Below, in pieces: positions 6,733 to 15,593 of a DNA stretch of 45,433 nucleotides. The notes beneath the pieces were generated by a model. The model searched no databases and was not told where the DNA came from. It was given only the letters and a program-made list of their open reading frames with translations. How positions within the stretch are numbered: position 1 is the stretch's first letter; each line of letters begins with the position of its first letter. Position numbers and translations under genes: made by a program. The DNA comes from GCA-2688775 sp964524225 (lineage in GTDB: Archaea; Nanobdellota; Nanobdellia; Woesearchaeales; GW2011-AR4): contig CAZGEW010000002.1 of assembly GCA_964524225.1 (NCBI GenBank), forward strand, positions 1 through 45,433, written 5' to 3'.

Positions 6733-8796
6733 ATGCTACTCAAATCTATAAAACTCCACAACATTAGAAGTTATGAAGACTTAGAAATAAATTTCCCTCT
6801 TGACTCTGTTCTTCTTGCTGGCGATATTGGAAGTGGAAAATCAACTATATTGCTTGCAATTGAATTTGCTATTTTTGGTGCAAAGAAAGGAGAATTGCCA
6901 GCTTACACATTGCTTAGACATAACAAGAAAGAAGGCAGCAGTGAATTAAGAATGCAAATTGATAATAAGGATGTGATAATAAAAAGAACACTAAAAAGAG
7001 GCAGTAATGAAATTAGGCAAGAGGCAGGTTATATTATAATCAATGGTATGAAAAGGGAAGGAACAGCAGAGGAATTAAGGGCAATTATGCTAGAACTGTT
7101 AGGCTATCCAAAAGATTTGATTAAAAAGGGAAAGGACATGATATATAGGTACACAGTCTATACACCTCAAGAGGAAATGAAAAAAATATTATATGATGAC
7201 AAAGAGACAAGGCTAGATACACTAAGAAAAGTTTTTGGTATTGACAAATATAAAAGGATAAGGGAAAATTCCAAAATTATTGTATTGACTCTTAAAGAAA
7301 AGAAAAAGCATCTAGAAGGCTTTACCCAAAACTTAGGGTATAAGAAAATTGAGTTAGAAGAAAGAAAAAAGGAAATAGTTGATATTGAAAAGAAAATAAG
7401 TGAAATACTTCCAAAAATTGAAGAGTTGAAAAGGTTCATAAATCAGAAAAAAGACGTATTGGATAGTATTGAGAAAGAAATTAAGGAATTGAATGAGCTA
7501 AAAAGGGAATTAAGTATTATTGAAGCAAATCTTGTCAATAAAATAGAGCAAAACAACAGACTGAGTGAGGAGCTAAAAAGGTTTGAAATTCAAATTCAAG
7601 AACTTAACAAGGAGTTGGAAGGCAAAAAAATAGAAGAACTTGAGAATATAGAAAAGAGAACAGAGTATAAGGAGAAAGAATTAGAAGAGGTAGAAATCAA
7701 TTACAAAAATATCATAAAGAAAGAAAAAGAATTAGAAGTCAAAATAGATAACTATACTGATACAATAAAAAAGATACAATTGCTTGATGTATGTCCACTA
7801 TGCGGGCAGAAAGTTGACGAAGCTCATAAGAATAATGTCCATTTAAGTGAAAAGAAAAAATCTGAAATACTAGTAGAAGAACTCAAAAAATGTAATGAAG
7901 AAAAATCAAAACTAGAAAAAATTAGGTTGATACTAAAAAGAGAGCTCGATGCTTTAGTAAAAGAACAAAATTATCTAAGTATTCTGAAATTTAAATTTGA
8001 GAGCTTAAATGAGAAGTCCTATTTAAAGAATGAAAAATCAGATTTAAAGGATAATATAAAGAAGCAGATAGCCCAATTAAACACAAAAAAAACAGAGCTC
8101 AATTTTAAAATAAAAAGATATTCTGAAATAGAAGAAAAATATAAAGTGGTAAAAAAAGAAATTGAAGAACTTATACCGCAAGAAAGATTTTTGGATTTGG
8201 AAAAGAATGGCTATGAAAGGGAAAAGGATTCAATTAAAAGATTTATATTGAGCATAGAAAAGGAAATAGAAGAAAAACAGAAAGCCAAGGAAATGCTTTC
8301 TTACATTGTGCAGTTGATTAATTGGATTGATAGTTTCTTTGTTGATTTAGTATCAACAATTGAAAAACATGTTATGATAAATATACACTTACAATTCAAT
8401 GAATTTTTCAGGAATTGGTTTAATATATTGCTTGAAGACGAAACTATTAATATAAGAGTTGATGAAGAATTTACACCAATAATAGAGCAAGATGGCTATG
8501 AAACATTTATTGATAACTTAAGCGGAGGAGAAAAAACCTCTGTAGCTTTATCCTATAGATTAACCTTAAATAAGGTTGTAAATGATATTGTTGCTGAAAT
8601 CAAAACTAAGGACATAATAATGCTTGACGAGCCAACTGATGGTTTTAGCTCAGAGCAATTAGACAAGATTAGAGATGTTCTTGAGCAATTAAATATGAAG
8701 CAAGTCATTATTGTATCACATGAAAGCAAGATAGAAGGCTTTGTACAAAATATAATAAGGATAGAAAAGCAAGGCAATGTAAGCATAGTAGTTTAA
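6733..8796 (+). CDS. rad50: Rad50-like SMC-type ATPase with zinc hook
   Basis: Rad50 works with Mre11 in processing DNA ends. From the ATG at 6733 (a TTG precedes it) the Walker A motif AGDIGSGKSTIL is at about 29-40. A long Lys/Glu coiled coil follows, split by the zinc hook C354-P-L-C357. The C-terminal head carries NLSGGEKTSVALSY (about 595-608) and Walker B DIIMLDEPTDGFS (about 628). The ABC-type heads and the hook make the family call firm. At 687 residues the coiled coil is shorter than in typical Rad50 (about 850-900). No mre11 gene adjoins it, unlike most archaeal loci. Confidence 0.88.
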   Translation: MLLKSIKLHNIRSYEDLEINFPLDSVLLAGDIGSGKSTILLAIEFAIFGAKKGELPAYTLLRHNKKEGSSELRMQIDNKDVIIKRTLKRGSNEIRQEAGYIIINGMKREGTAEELRAIMLELLGYPKDLIKKGKDMIYRYTVYTPQEEMKKILYDDKETRLDTLRKVFGIDKYKRIRENSKIIVLTLKEKKKHLEGFTQNLGYKKIELEERKKEIVDIEKKISEILPKIEELKRFINQKKDVLDSIEKEIKELNELKRELSIIEANLVNKIEQNNRLSEELKRFEIQIQELNKELEGKKIEELENIEKRTEYKEKELEEVEINYKNIIKKEKELEVKIDNYTDTIKKIQLLDVCPLCGQKVDEAHKNNVHLSEKKKSEILVEELKKCNEEKSKLEKIRLILKRELDALVKEQNYLSILKFKFESLNEKSYLKNEKSDLKDNIKKQIAQLNTKKTELNFKIKRYSEIEEKYKVVKKEIEELIPQERFLDLEKNGYEREKDSIKRFILSIEKEIEEKQKAKEMLSYIVQLINWIDSFFVDLVSTIEKHVMINIHLQFNEFFRNWFNILLEDETINIRVDEEFTPIIEQDGYETFIDNLSGGEKTSVALSYRLTLNKVVNDIVAEIKTKDIIMLDEPTDGFSSEQLDKIRDVLEQLNMKQVIIVSHESKIEGFVQNIIRIEKQGNVSIVV

Positions 8797-8808
8797 GTTC
8801 TTAAGAAA

Positions 8809-9705
8809 CTACAACAACAATGTTAATGGATTTCCAAATATTAAAGTGACAAGAAAAGCAATCAAAAAGCTCGGAACAAATGGTATACCCTCTTTTACTA
8901 AAATCCTCTTAACCTTTCCTTGCTTGCGAAGTTTAATCAATTTTTTAATTTGGTTTTTACTTATACCTAAATCTTTTGGTCCGCATACATATTGCTTATC
9001 GACATAAACATCATTAACTATCCAGTCGCCTTCAGTTAGCTTCATTGGCTCAACGAATTTATACATTGACGATTTTTCTATAGCCTTGATAAAAACCCAT
9101 AAGTAAAAAGTAGTTAGTATTACAAGCGCTAAAGATAAGAAGAATATTGTTGCGTATCTGTTTTTAACAATAATCACTAAAAAAAATATTAAGGGTAAAG
9201 AGAATACGATTATTTTCTTTGCTCTTATGATGCTCCCCTTTTTTAATATTTTTTTTAGTTCGTGATTAAACTTTTTTCTATATTTAATGGCAGAATAAGC
9301 ACTCCAAAACAATCCGTATAGGGCTCCAATAAACAATACATTTACAAAAAAAGCAAATAAAAATTGTGAAGACTTAAAGCTTGCTTCGATACCAATCATT
9401 GCACCTAAGCCCATAAGCATTTTGCTATCACCGCCACCCCATTGGCCGGTATAAAACATAATATAAGCAAATACAAAAAATACAGCAAAGCCAAGCAAAC
9501 TATTTATTATAAAAGAATAATCAGAATATGTAATACCAAACAATAAGTTTAATCCTATACCAGACATTATAAAGCCATAATTAATCCAATCTGGTACTTC
9601 TCTTGTCCTAAAATCAGTGTATGAGCCAATTAAAAGAACTACAAATGATAGAGAATATTTTATTGCTGATGGTATAAAGTAAGCCTCAAGCCAATTGTTA
9701 ATCAT
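8809..9705 (-). CDS. Type IV prepilin/preflagellin peptidase (A24 family)
   Basis: The membrane aspartyl protease cuts the signal peptides of archaeal pilins and archaellins. The two catalytic aspartates are visible: SYTDFRTREVPDW after the first helix (about residue 31) and WGGGDSKMLMGLGAMIG (the GxGD motif, about residue 93). Six or so hydrophobic segments span the protein, and a cytoplasmic Lys-rich domain (LGISKNQIKKLIKLRKQGK) precedes the final helix. At 298 residues it is longer than FlaK and closer to archaeal A24 proteins with extra C-terminal parts. No pilin gene is nearby. It converges on rad50. Confidence 0.85.
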   Translation of the reverse strand: MINNWLEAYFIPSAIKYSLSFVVLLIGSYTDFRTREVPDWINYGFIMSGIGLNLLFGITYSDYSFIINSLLGFAVFFVFAYIMFYTGQWGGGDSKMLMGLGAMIGIEASFKSSQFLFAFFVNVLFIGALYGLFWSAYSAIKYRKKFNHELKKILKKGSIIRAKKIIVFSLPLIFFLVIIVKNRYATIFFLSLALVILTTFYLWVFIKAIEKSSMYKFVEPMKLTEGDWIVNDVYVDKQYVCGPKDLGISKNQIKKLIKLRKQGKVKRILVKEGIPFVPSFLIAFLVTLIFGNPLTLLL

Positions 9706-9779
9706 TTTATATTAAAAGAATGAGATATTTATAAATTATTTTATTTTTGGCAATTTGTATATATTTAATATTGAATATA

Positions 9780-10193
9780 TTACTCGCCAATAACTTTTAT
9801 CATCACTCTCTTTTTTCTCTGTCCATCAAACTCGGCATAAAAAATCTGCTCCCATGGTCCAAAATCAAGCTCGCCATTTGTGATGGCAACAACAACTTCT
9901 CTACCCATTAGGGTACGCATTAAATGAGCATATGCATTATCTTCTCCTGTTAAGTTATGTTTATAGGCTTTTTTTATATCAACTAATTTATATAACCATT
10001 CCTGAAAATCACTTATCAACCCAGATTCGTCGTCATTAATGAAAACAGAAGCTGTTATGTGCATTGCATTAACTAAAACAAGTCCTTCTTTAATACCGCT
10101 TTTCTTCACTGCTTGCTCAACCTTAGCTGTTATGTTGATAAACTCTATTCTTTTTGATGTGTTAAACCATAAATGCTCTGTGTAGGATTTCAT
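9780..10193 (-). CDS. YjbQ/UPF0047 family protein
   Basis: This is a small single-domain protein of the YjbQ family, for which a weak thiamine-phosphate synthase activity has been reported; its true role is open. Conserved features are EGLVLVNAMHITASVFINDDE, HNLTGEDNAYAHLMRTLMGRE and NGELDFGPWEQIFYAEFDG. These hold the family's histidine, aspartate and glutamate residues. I choose the ATG at 10193 (MKSYTEHLWF) over one nine codons upstream because family members begin there. Confidence 0.85.
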   Translation of the reverse strand: MKSYTEHLWFNTSKRIEFINITAKVEQAVKKSGIKEGLVLVNAMHITASVFINDDESGLISDFQEWLYKLVDIKKAYKHNLTGEDNAYAHLMRTLMGREVVVAITNGELDFGPWEQIFYAEFDGQRKKRVMIKVIGE

Positions 10194-10333
10194 TTTTTTA
10201 TTTTTTGATTTGTAGCACAATATCAGGGTATTTTGAAATGATTTCTGGCATAAAATTTGTTAAGTTTTTATTATTTATAAATTTTATTTTTTAAGAAAAA
10301 AAATTTTAAACAAACATTACTTTCTATAATTTT

Positions 10334-11050
10334 ATGTTACAAAAACTTTTATGGTTGATTTTAGCTGGTGGTAAAGGTGAAAGAGTAAGACAATTTTTAA
10401 CAGAAGACGAACCAGTAAAACCTATGATAAAAATAGGTCAAAAAAGACTAATTGAGTACGCACTTGAAGAAGCAGAAAAAGTTGGATATGAAACTGCTGT
10501 TCTTACATATCCATCTGAATCGTATGAAAGCTTAGACCAATTAGTAAAAAGTAGAGGTTTTAAAGCTATGAAGCAGAAAGCAAAGCATCGCAAATTGCCA
10601 CATCTCTTGGAACTTGCTTACTTAGTACGGAAACAATACCATTCGCCTGATAGAAAATACCTTGCATCTTTTGACTCGATATTAACATTCGCTTCCGATA
10701 TTGTTTATAGTGGGGTTGATTTCAAGGCAATGATTGATTTCCATAACAAAAGTCTTTCATCACCTAATGAAAGGCAAATAACAATACTGTCTAAAAGAAG
10801 AACAATCGGAAGAACATATAACTTTAGAGTTGAAAATGGAAGATTAACCTCAGTTCAATGGTTTTCTAGCAAACCAGCAAAAGGATACTCTCCTTATGTA
10901 TCACCAGGGGTTTATATTTTTTCTAGAGCTGTTTTAGTAAACCCATTTGCATTACTTTTAGGTTTAGACTTAAATAAAATACTTATTTACGAAACTCAAG
11001 GAACATGGAGGGATTATGGAAATCCTGAAATTTTAGGTCTTATGAGATAA
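10334..11050 (+). CDS. Sugar-phosphate nucleotidyltransferase-like protein
   Basis: The N-terminus has the nucleotide-binding loop of sugar-1-phosphate nucleotidyltransferases, WLILAGGKGERVRQF (residues 7-21), then PVKPMIKIGQKRLIEYALEEA. SDI near residue 116 could be the metal-binding Asp region. YVSPGVYIFSRAVL matches the product-side core of the GlgC/RmlA fold. It has 238 residues, so it lacks the C-terminal left-handed helix of full-length GlgC or GlmU. The sugar and nucleotide cannot be read from sequence. A TATA-like TATAATTTT sits just upstream. Confidence 0.7.
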   Translation: MLQKLLWLILAGGKGERVRQFLTEDEPVKPMIKIGQKRLIEYALEEAEKVGYETAVLTYPSESYESLDQLVKSRGFKAMKQKAKHRKLPHLLELAYLVRKQYHSPDRKYLASFDSILTFASDIVYSGVDFKAMIDFHNKSLSSPNERQITILSKRRTIGRTYNFRVENGRLTSVQWFSSKPAKGYSPYVSPGVYIFSRAVLVNPFALLLGLDLNKILIYETQGTWRDYGNPEILGLMR

Positions 11051-11059
11051 TAAAATATT

Positions 11060-11887
11060 TTAAAATTCGTCCGATTTAACTACTGTCCTAACCAAAACAT
11101 CACTTACCATCTGTAATGCATCTTCACTTAGATGCTCACTTTTATCTTCGGGAGAATGATAAAGCTGAAACATTTTTGGAATTCTTCCAGTATAAGAATC
11201 AAATATAATTTTGAAGATATTTCCTTTGACAAACCTTTTAATTGCTCCCTTATCCTTATATGGAGCTACACTTATACAGAGGGCATGCCTAAATCCAGCA
11301 TCTCTAAAGCTTAAATCATCACCCCAAAAAACTGGCAAATGACCTACTCTTTCAAAATAGATATTTTTCTCCTTCACAACTCCTTCTATTGTTTTTAATG
11401 CATAACTATCTTCATTAATTGTAGTTATTGGCCACAGACCAATTGTATCACCATAACCACATAACTCTAAATGATAAACTGCTAATAAATCCTTTAGCCC
11501 GTATTCCTTAATGTAAGAGATAGAACCAAACCTACCGATTTCTTCATCGTCAAAGAAAATAATCTTAACCTTATTTCTAAGTTTTATTTTTCTCAGTTTT
11601 TTAACCACATTGAATAAGATAGCAATTCCAGAAGCATCGTCATTTGCTCCAGGAGAACCATTAACTACATCAAAATGTGCTGATAGAATTATGTGTTTTT
11701 CTGATTTTAAGTTTCCAACATCAACAATAATATTTGTTCCCTTAAAATTAAAATAAGTATAGTCTTGTTCAATAAACTTAATCTTTTTAGATTTCAGAAT
11801 TTGTTTTATTAAATTTAACCTTTCTACATCAGATTTGTATTCCAATTGCTTAATGTAATTTAATAACATATTGATATTAATAATCAT
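11060..11887 (-). CDS. M28-family zinc aminopeptidase-like protein
   Basis: The protein shows the two-zinc peptidase pattern: HIILSAHFDVVNGSPGANDD (His and bridging Asp, about residues 65-83), FFDDEEIGRFGS (catalytic Glu pair, about 110-121), LELCGYGD (third ligand region), and LYHSPEDKSEHL (final His). No signal peptide is obvious, so a cytoplasmic peptidase is likely. Its substrate is unknown. It is convergent with the nucleotidyltransferase gene and starts 7 bases after the Cas4-like gene ends. Confidence 0.82.
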   Translation of the reverse strand: MIININMLLNYIKQLEYKSDVERLNLIKQILKSKKIKFIEQDYTYFNFKGTNIIVDVGNLKSEKHIILSAHFDVVNGSPGANDDASGIAILFNVVKKLRKIKLRNKVKIIFFDDEEIGRFGSISYIKEYGLKDLLAVYHLELCGYGDTIGLWPITTINEDSYALKTIEGVVKEKNIYFERVGHLPVFWGDDLSFRDAGFRHALCISVAPYKDKGAIKRFVKGNIFKIIFDSYTGRIPKMFQLYHSPEDKSEHLSEDALQMVSDVLVRTVVKSDEF

Positions 11888-11894
11888 TTAATAA

Positions 11895-12518
11895 TTATTT
11901 CGCTAAAGAAAATTCACAAATTTTATTATATTGGCAAACTGTACATTTATTTGGGTTTTTAGTTGGCTCAGGCTTTCTTTTTTCAGATAAAACGTCCCTT
12001 AATCTTAGTATTGCCAATAATAACTGTTCTTTATGAACTCCTGTATATGTTTCTTTCCAGATAATTGAACTATTGTCTCTATTTTTCAATACAGCATAAA
12101 TCGGTTTTTTTATCAGCTCTTTAAAATTATTCTCCAACAAATAACAATAAGCCCATATCTGTTTTCTTACTCCGATATAAGCATAATTATTTGGCTTATC
12201 ATCAATCACATAAACCCCATCCTTATCACAACCTAATTCATCTATTCTACCTAGAAGTATTACATCATTAGAGATATGCTGTAGCTCAATTTCTCTTGAT
12301 GTTACAGGTTCCTCACTTTTAAAAAATTCCTCCCAAGTTATGGGTGTTGCCAATTTTACAAAATTTTCATATTTTCTCTCGTGTAGTAACGACCCTTTTG
12401 TCATTGCTGATGTTTCTATCAAAGGCAATTTCTTTACTTTGCTTAAATAAAGCTTTTGCTCACAAAAGCTTGCTTCCTGTAACCATGATGCCCCTATCAC
12501 AACTGACTTTTCATTCAT
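11895..12518 (-). CDS. Cas4/RecB-like PD-(D/E)XK nuclease with Fe-S cysteines
   Basis: The 207-residue protein has the Cas4 layout: one cysteine near the N-terminus (ASFCEQKLYLSKV, C18), GSLLHERKYE, the nuclease core GRIDELGCDKDGVYVIDDKP (Asp, then D-D-K in place of the usual E-x-K), a QIWAYCYLL helix, and a C-terminal C-x2-C-x5-C cluster (KCTVCQYNKICEF). Four cysteines of this spacing bind a 4Fe-4S cluster in Cas4 and related nucleases. No cas gene or repeat array occurs in the window, so this is a solo Cas4-like exonuclease, perhaps in repair. Confidence 0.8.
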   Translation of the reverse strand: MNEKSVVIGASWLQEASFCEQKLYLSKVKKLPLIETSAMTKGSLLHERKYENFVKLATPITWEEFFKSEEPVTSREIELQHISNDVILLGRIDELGCDKDGVYVIDDKPNNYAYIGVRKQIWAYCYLLENNFKELIKKPIYAVLKNRDNSSIIWKETYTGVHKEQLLLAILRLRDVLSEKRKPEPTKNPNKCTVCQYNKICEFSLAK

Positions 12519-12568
12519 AAACCAGACAAATATTTAAAGATATAAAAAGTTTATTATGAAAAATTACA

Positions 12569-13399
12569 TCAATCCATAAACCCGTTAGTTATCGGCATTC
12601 GCCATTCCATACCATGAAATGAGCGCTCAGATACTCTAATTATCGTTGCAGCCCTCCTTTTATGCTCATTTAATCTTATTCTCTTAACAACATTTCTAAC
12701 TATTTTCTTGTTAAAACCTTTTGTGATTATTTCATTTGTGGATAAATCTTCCTCAATATACATCTTCAATATTTTATCTAGAATATCATAAGAAGCACCA
12801 AGCTCTTTTTCAGCAGTTTGGCCAATTATTAGTTCAGCACTTGGTTTTTTCTTCAAGATTGATAAGGAAATTCCTAGAAATTTACCGATCTCAATAACTT
12901 CTGTTTTCCATAAATCTCCTATAACCAGTATGTCCACAGCATTATCGCCATATTTAGTCGTGTAACCTAATGCAATTTCAGATTTATCAGATGTGCCAAT
13001 AACCAAAGCTTTATTTAAATTTGCAAAATAATAAAGAATCATCATTCTAATCCTAGCTTTTAGGTTTGCCTTTGCATAGATATTTTTTTTTATCCTTAAT
13101 TGTTCATCTATACCTTCAAAATATTTAATTGGATTGTTTATTTGAATTATATGATATTTAATTTTCAACCTTTTCGCTATATTTATTGCGTCCTTAATAT
13201 TTTGTTTAGATGTCACCTTTGAATCAGGCATTAAAATTCCAGTTACATTTTTGCTCCCAAGCGCTTTAACAGATAAATAAGCAGCAACAGAACTATCAAT
13301 ACCACCGCTTAACCCAACAACAGCTTTCTGAAAATTATTTTTTTTAAAGTAGTCCCTTATTCCAAGTAAAATAGCGTTACATATTTCTCCTACATTCAT
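12569..13399 (-). CDS. nadE: NAD+ synthetase (ammonia-channel synthetase subunit)
   Basis: The enzyme adenylates nicotinic acid adenine dinucleotide and amidates it to NAD+. It has the PP-loop VVGLSGGIDSSVAAYLSVKAL (residues 26-46), ARIRMMILYYFAN, LVIGTSDKSEIALGYTTKYGD and an IGDLWKTEVIEIGKFLG helix, all NadE hallmarks. It is 276 residues, so it lacks the glutaminase domain of two-domain NadE. A glutaminase-like gene ends 29 bases upstream in the same direction, suggesting a two-subunit glutamine-dependent enzyme. The product also has the C-terminal RAATIIRVSERSFHGMEWRMP. Confidence 0.93.
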   Translation of the reverse strand: MNVGEICNAILLGIRDYFKKNNFQKAVVGLSGGIDSSVAAYLSVKALGSKNVTGILMPDSKVTSKQNIKDAINIAKRLKIKYHIIQINNPIKYFEGIDEQLRIKKNIYAKANLKARIRMMILYYFANLNKALVIGTSDKSEIALGYTTKYGDNAVDILVIGDLWKTEVIEIGKFLGISLSILKKKPSAELIIGQTAEKELGASYDILDKILKMYIEEDLSTNEIITKGFNKKIVRNVVKRIRLNEHKRRAATIIRVSERSFHGMEWRMPITNGFMD

Positions 13400-13428
13400 A
13401 GTATCCTAATCAATATAATTTTTATTAT

Positions 13429-14133
13429 TTAAATTTTTATTATTTTAACATCCTCTTCAAAATCTTTACATCTTACCAATACTTCTCCATTATTAAAATA
13501 CATACTATGGCCATAATAAGTTATTCCATCTTGTCCACCAACCTGATTTACATAAACTATTGGGATTTTGTTTTCGTCCCATCTTTGCTTTAGTACATTT
13601 CCAATTACCTCAATTTTACCCTTGCTATAAGGAGAAGCAGAGACATTTATTATCAATTCAGCGCCTTTATCTTTTTGATACTTTGTAGTTTCTGGAAACC
13701 ATAAGTCTTCACAAATACTTACTCCAATTTTTTTATCATTTAGTTCAAAAATTGTGGCATTGCTTCCTTCACTAAACCATCTTTTCTCGTCAAAAATTGT
13801 GTAATTTGGTAGACATATTTTATGGTGGATATTAACTATTTTCTGATTTTTAATGATAGCAGCGCTATTGTAGAGCTTTCCTTTTGCTCTTTCAACAAAA
13901 CCGACAATTGCTACTTTATCTTTTACATTTTCAACTATTTTTATTAAAGTGTGCATGTTTTGCTCTATAAAATTGTGCTTAAGCAATAAATCCTGTGGGC
14001 TATAACCGGTAATAGAAAGCTCTGGAAAAACAACAATATCCGCCTTAGTTTTTTTGATTATAGATATTATCTTATTTGTATTCCACCCTATATCACCTAC
14101 AATTGGATTTATCTGTATTAAAGCAATTCTCAT
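13429..14133 (-). CDS. Nitrilase-family glutaminase, likely partner of NadE
   Basis: The carbon-nitrogen hydrolase triad is clear: Glu in VVFPELSITGYSPQDLL, Lys in HHKICLPNYTIFDEKRWF and Cys in IGVSICEDLWFP. These versions (GYSPQDLL, YTIFDEKRWF, ICEDLW) are those of the glutaminase domain of glutamine-dependent NAD synthetase rather than generic nitrilases. Its placement immediately before nadE supports delivery of ammonia to NadE. I place the start at the ATG at 14133 (MRIALIQINP), seven codons inside the longest frame, because it matches the family and is preceded by the recurring leader hairpin. Confidence 0.85.
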   Translation of the reverse strand: MRIALIQINPIVGDIGWNTNKIISIIKKTKADIVVFPELSITGYSPQDLLLKHNFIEQNMHTLIKIVENVKDKVAIVGFVERAKGKLYNSAAIIKNQKIVNIHHKICLPNYTIFDEKRWFSEGSNATIFELNDKKIGVSICEDLWFPETTKYQKDKGAELIINVSASPYSKGKIEVIGNVLKQRWDENKIPIVYVNQVGGQDGITYYGHSMYFNNGEVLVRCKDFEEDVKIIKI

Positions 14134-14142
14134 TTTGAATAT

Positions 14143-14171
14143 AAAAAATTTCAACGAAGTTGAAATTTTTT
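14143..14171. repeat. Palindromic leader hairpin upstream of the glutaminase gene
   Basis: AAAAAATTTCAAC (14143-14155) pairs exactly with 14159-14171 around GAA, 13 bp. The T-run on the coding side ends 10 bases before the ATG at 14133, with spacer ATATTCAAA. It shares the AAATTTCAA core with the hairpins at 18017 and 22917. Confidence 0.7.
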
Positions 14172-14215
14172 ATTTGTTTAAAAATGTTTTTAAATAACCT
14201 AGATACCCTAAGTAT

Positions 14216-14827
14216 ATGATTAAAACAATTATTTTTGACCTCGGAAATGTAATTGTTAAGGTTAATTGGAAAGAGCTTTATAAAAAATTTGCTCAAGATA
14301 GCGGCAAAACTATTGATTATTTTAAAAATTATTATGAAAATTCGTCAATAATGGATGATTTTGCAAAAGGAAGATTTAGTCCGAGAGAATTTTATAACAA
14401 AATAGTTAAAGAATTAAATCTTAAGATAAATTTTAAAACATTTAGTAAACATTATTGTGATATTTTCACTTTAAACGATGATGTTGCTGAACTTATTCAA
14501 AGATTAAAAAAGAATTTTAGATTGATTTTGTTATCAAACACAGATATTATGCATTTCGAATATATAAAAAATAAGTATGAGATAATTAATATTTTTGATG
14601 AATATGTTTTGTCTTATAAAGTTGGTTATAGAAAACCAAACCCTATAATATTTATAGAAACATTAAAAAAAGCTAAAACAATGCCGTTTAATTGTGCTTA
14701 CTTCGACGATATACCGGAATTTATTTTTGTTGCAAGATTATTAGGAATAAAGGCTTTCCGATATAGAAATTTTGAGAAATTAGTCAAAGACTTAAGAAAA
14801 ATTAATGTTTTAACAAAACCTTTATAA
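14216..14827 (+). CDS. HAD-superfamily hydrolase
   Basis: A haloacid-dehalogenase-type phosphatase: motif I IIFDLGNVIVKVNW (D9; the second motif-I Asp is replaced by Asn), motif II RLILLSNTD (Ser/Asn), a lysine in SYKVGYRKPNPIIF and motif IV CAYFDDIPEF. FDLGNV and KPNP fit the YihX-like branch, which hydrolyses sugar phosphates, but the substrate is not readable. A TTTTTAAATAA box about 25 bases upstream implies a leaderless start. The neighbouring dph6 gene follows 24 bases later. Confidence 0.85.
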   Translation: MIKTIIFDLGNVIVKVNWKELYKKFAQDSGKTIDYFKNYYENSSIMDDFAKGRFSPREFYNKIVKELNLKINFKTFSKHYCDIFTLNDDVAELIQRLKKNFRLILLSNTDIMHFEYIKNKYEIINIFDEYVLSYKVGYRKPNPIIFIETLKKAKTMPFNCAYFDDIPEFIFVARLLGIKAFRYRNFEKLVKDLRKINVLTKPL

Positions 14828-14851
14828 ATTATTTAGTCATTTCATATCAAA

Positions 14852-15589
14852 ATGGATGTTGCAGTTCTTTATTCAGGAGGCAAAGACAGCACTTTTGCAA
14901 TTGATCAGGCAATCCAAAAAGGCTGGAATATAAAGTATTTGTTGTCTGTAAAGCCAAACAGAAAAGATTGTTACCTATTTCATTTTGCAACTGTTGAGCA
15001 AACAAAAGAGTTGGCAAGTATACTAAGCATTAATCATATCTATATAAAATGTAGAGTTGCAAACCCAAGGAAAGAAGCAAATGTAGTTAAAGAAGTTGTA
15101 GAAAAAAATCAAGCCAAAGCAAGGATAGATGCTCTAGTGCTTGGTGGTACAGGACTGCAAGAAACACAGCTAAAAAGTTTACAAAATGCTTTAATGCCAT
15201 TGAACGTTGAAGCGTTTGCAATGAATTCCGGCGAAGATCATGATTTATTGATGGAAGCTATGTTAAATCAAGGTTACAGGATTTTAATAACACAAATAGC
15301 ATCTGATGGATTAAAAGAGTGGCTAGGAAAAACTATAACTAGAGAAAACTTTTCACAACTAAAGAAAGATTCTGTAAGGTATGGTTTCCATATAGGATTT
15401 GAAGGTGGTTATGCCGATACATTAGTCACAGATTGTCCATTATTTCAAAAACGTTTAGTCATTGAAGATATGTCAATTATTCTTGAAGATGATTATTGCG
15501 GGCATGTTGTAATTAATAAGTATAGATTGAAAGATAAAACAAAACCTGAAATGAGACAGCACAGAAGGATTTTTAGTTTTTTGAAATAA
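14852..15589 (+). CDS. dph6: Diphthine-ammonia ligase (diphthamide synthesis)
   Basis: The enzyme performs the last, ATP-dependent amidation making diphthamide on elongation factor 2, a modification confined to archaea and eukaryotes. It has the PP-loop VAVLYSGGKDSTFAIDQA (residues 3-20), a characteristic LVLGGTGLQETQLKSLQNAL and the C-terminal GFHIGFEGGYADTLVTDCPLF. This last stretch (the GE.GEfet..lD.P.F pattern) is diagnostic of the family. With 245 residues it has the usual length. It is one of the best markers that the host is archaeal. Confidence 0.92.
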   Translation: MDVAVLYSGGKDSTFAIDQAIQKGWNIKYLLSVKPNRKDCYLFHFATVEQTKELASILSINHIYIKCRVANPRKEANVVKEVVEKNQAKARIDALVLGGTGLQETQLKSLQNALMPLNVEAFAMNSGEDHDLLMEAMLNQGYRILITQIASDGLKEWLGKTITRENFSQLKKDSVRYGFHIGFEGGYADTLVTDCPLFQKRLVIEDMSIILEDDYCGHVVINKYRLKDKTKPEMRQHRRIFSFLK

Positions 15590-15593
15590 AATT

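Noticed and set aside
11895..12518. Possible CRISPR locus around the Cas4-like gene
   Set aside because: No direct repeats with regular spacers and no other cas genes are visible on either side.
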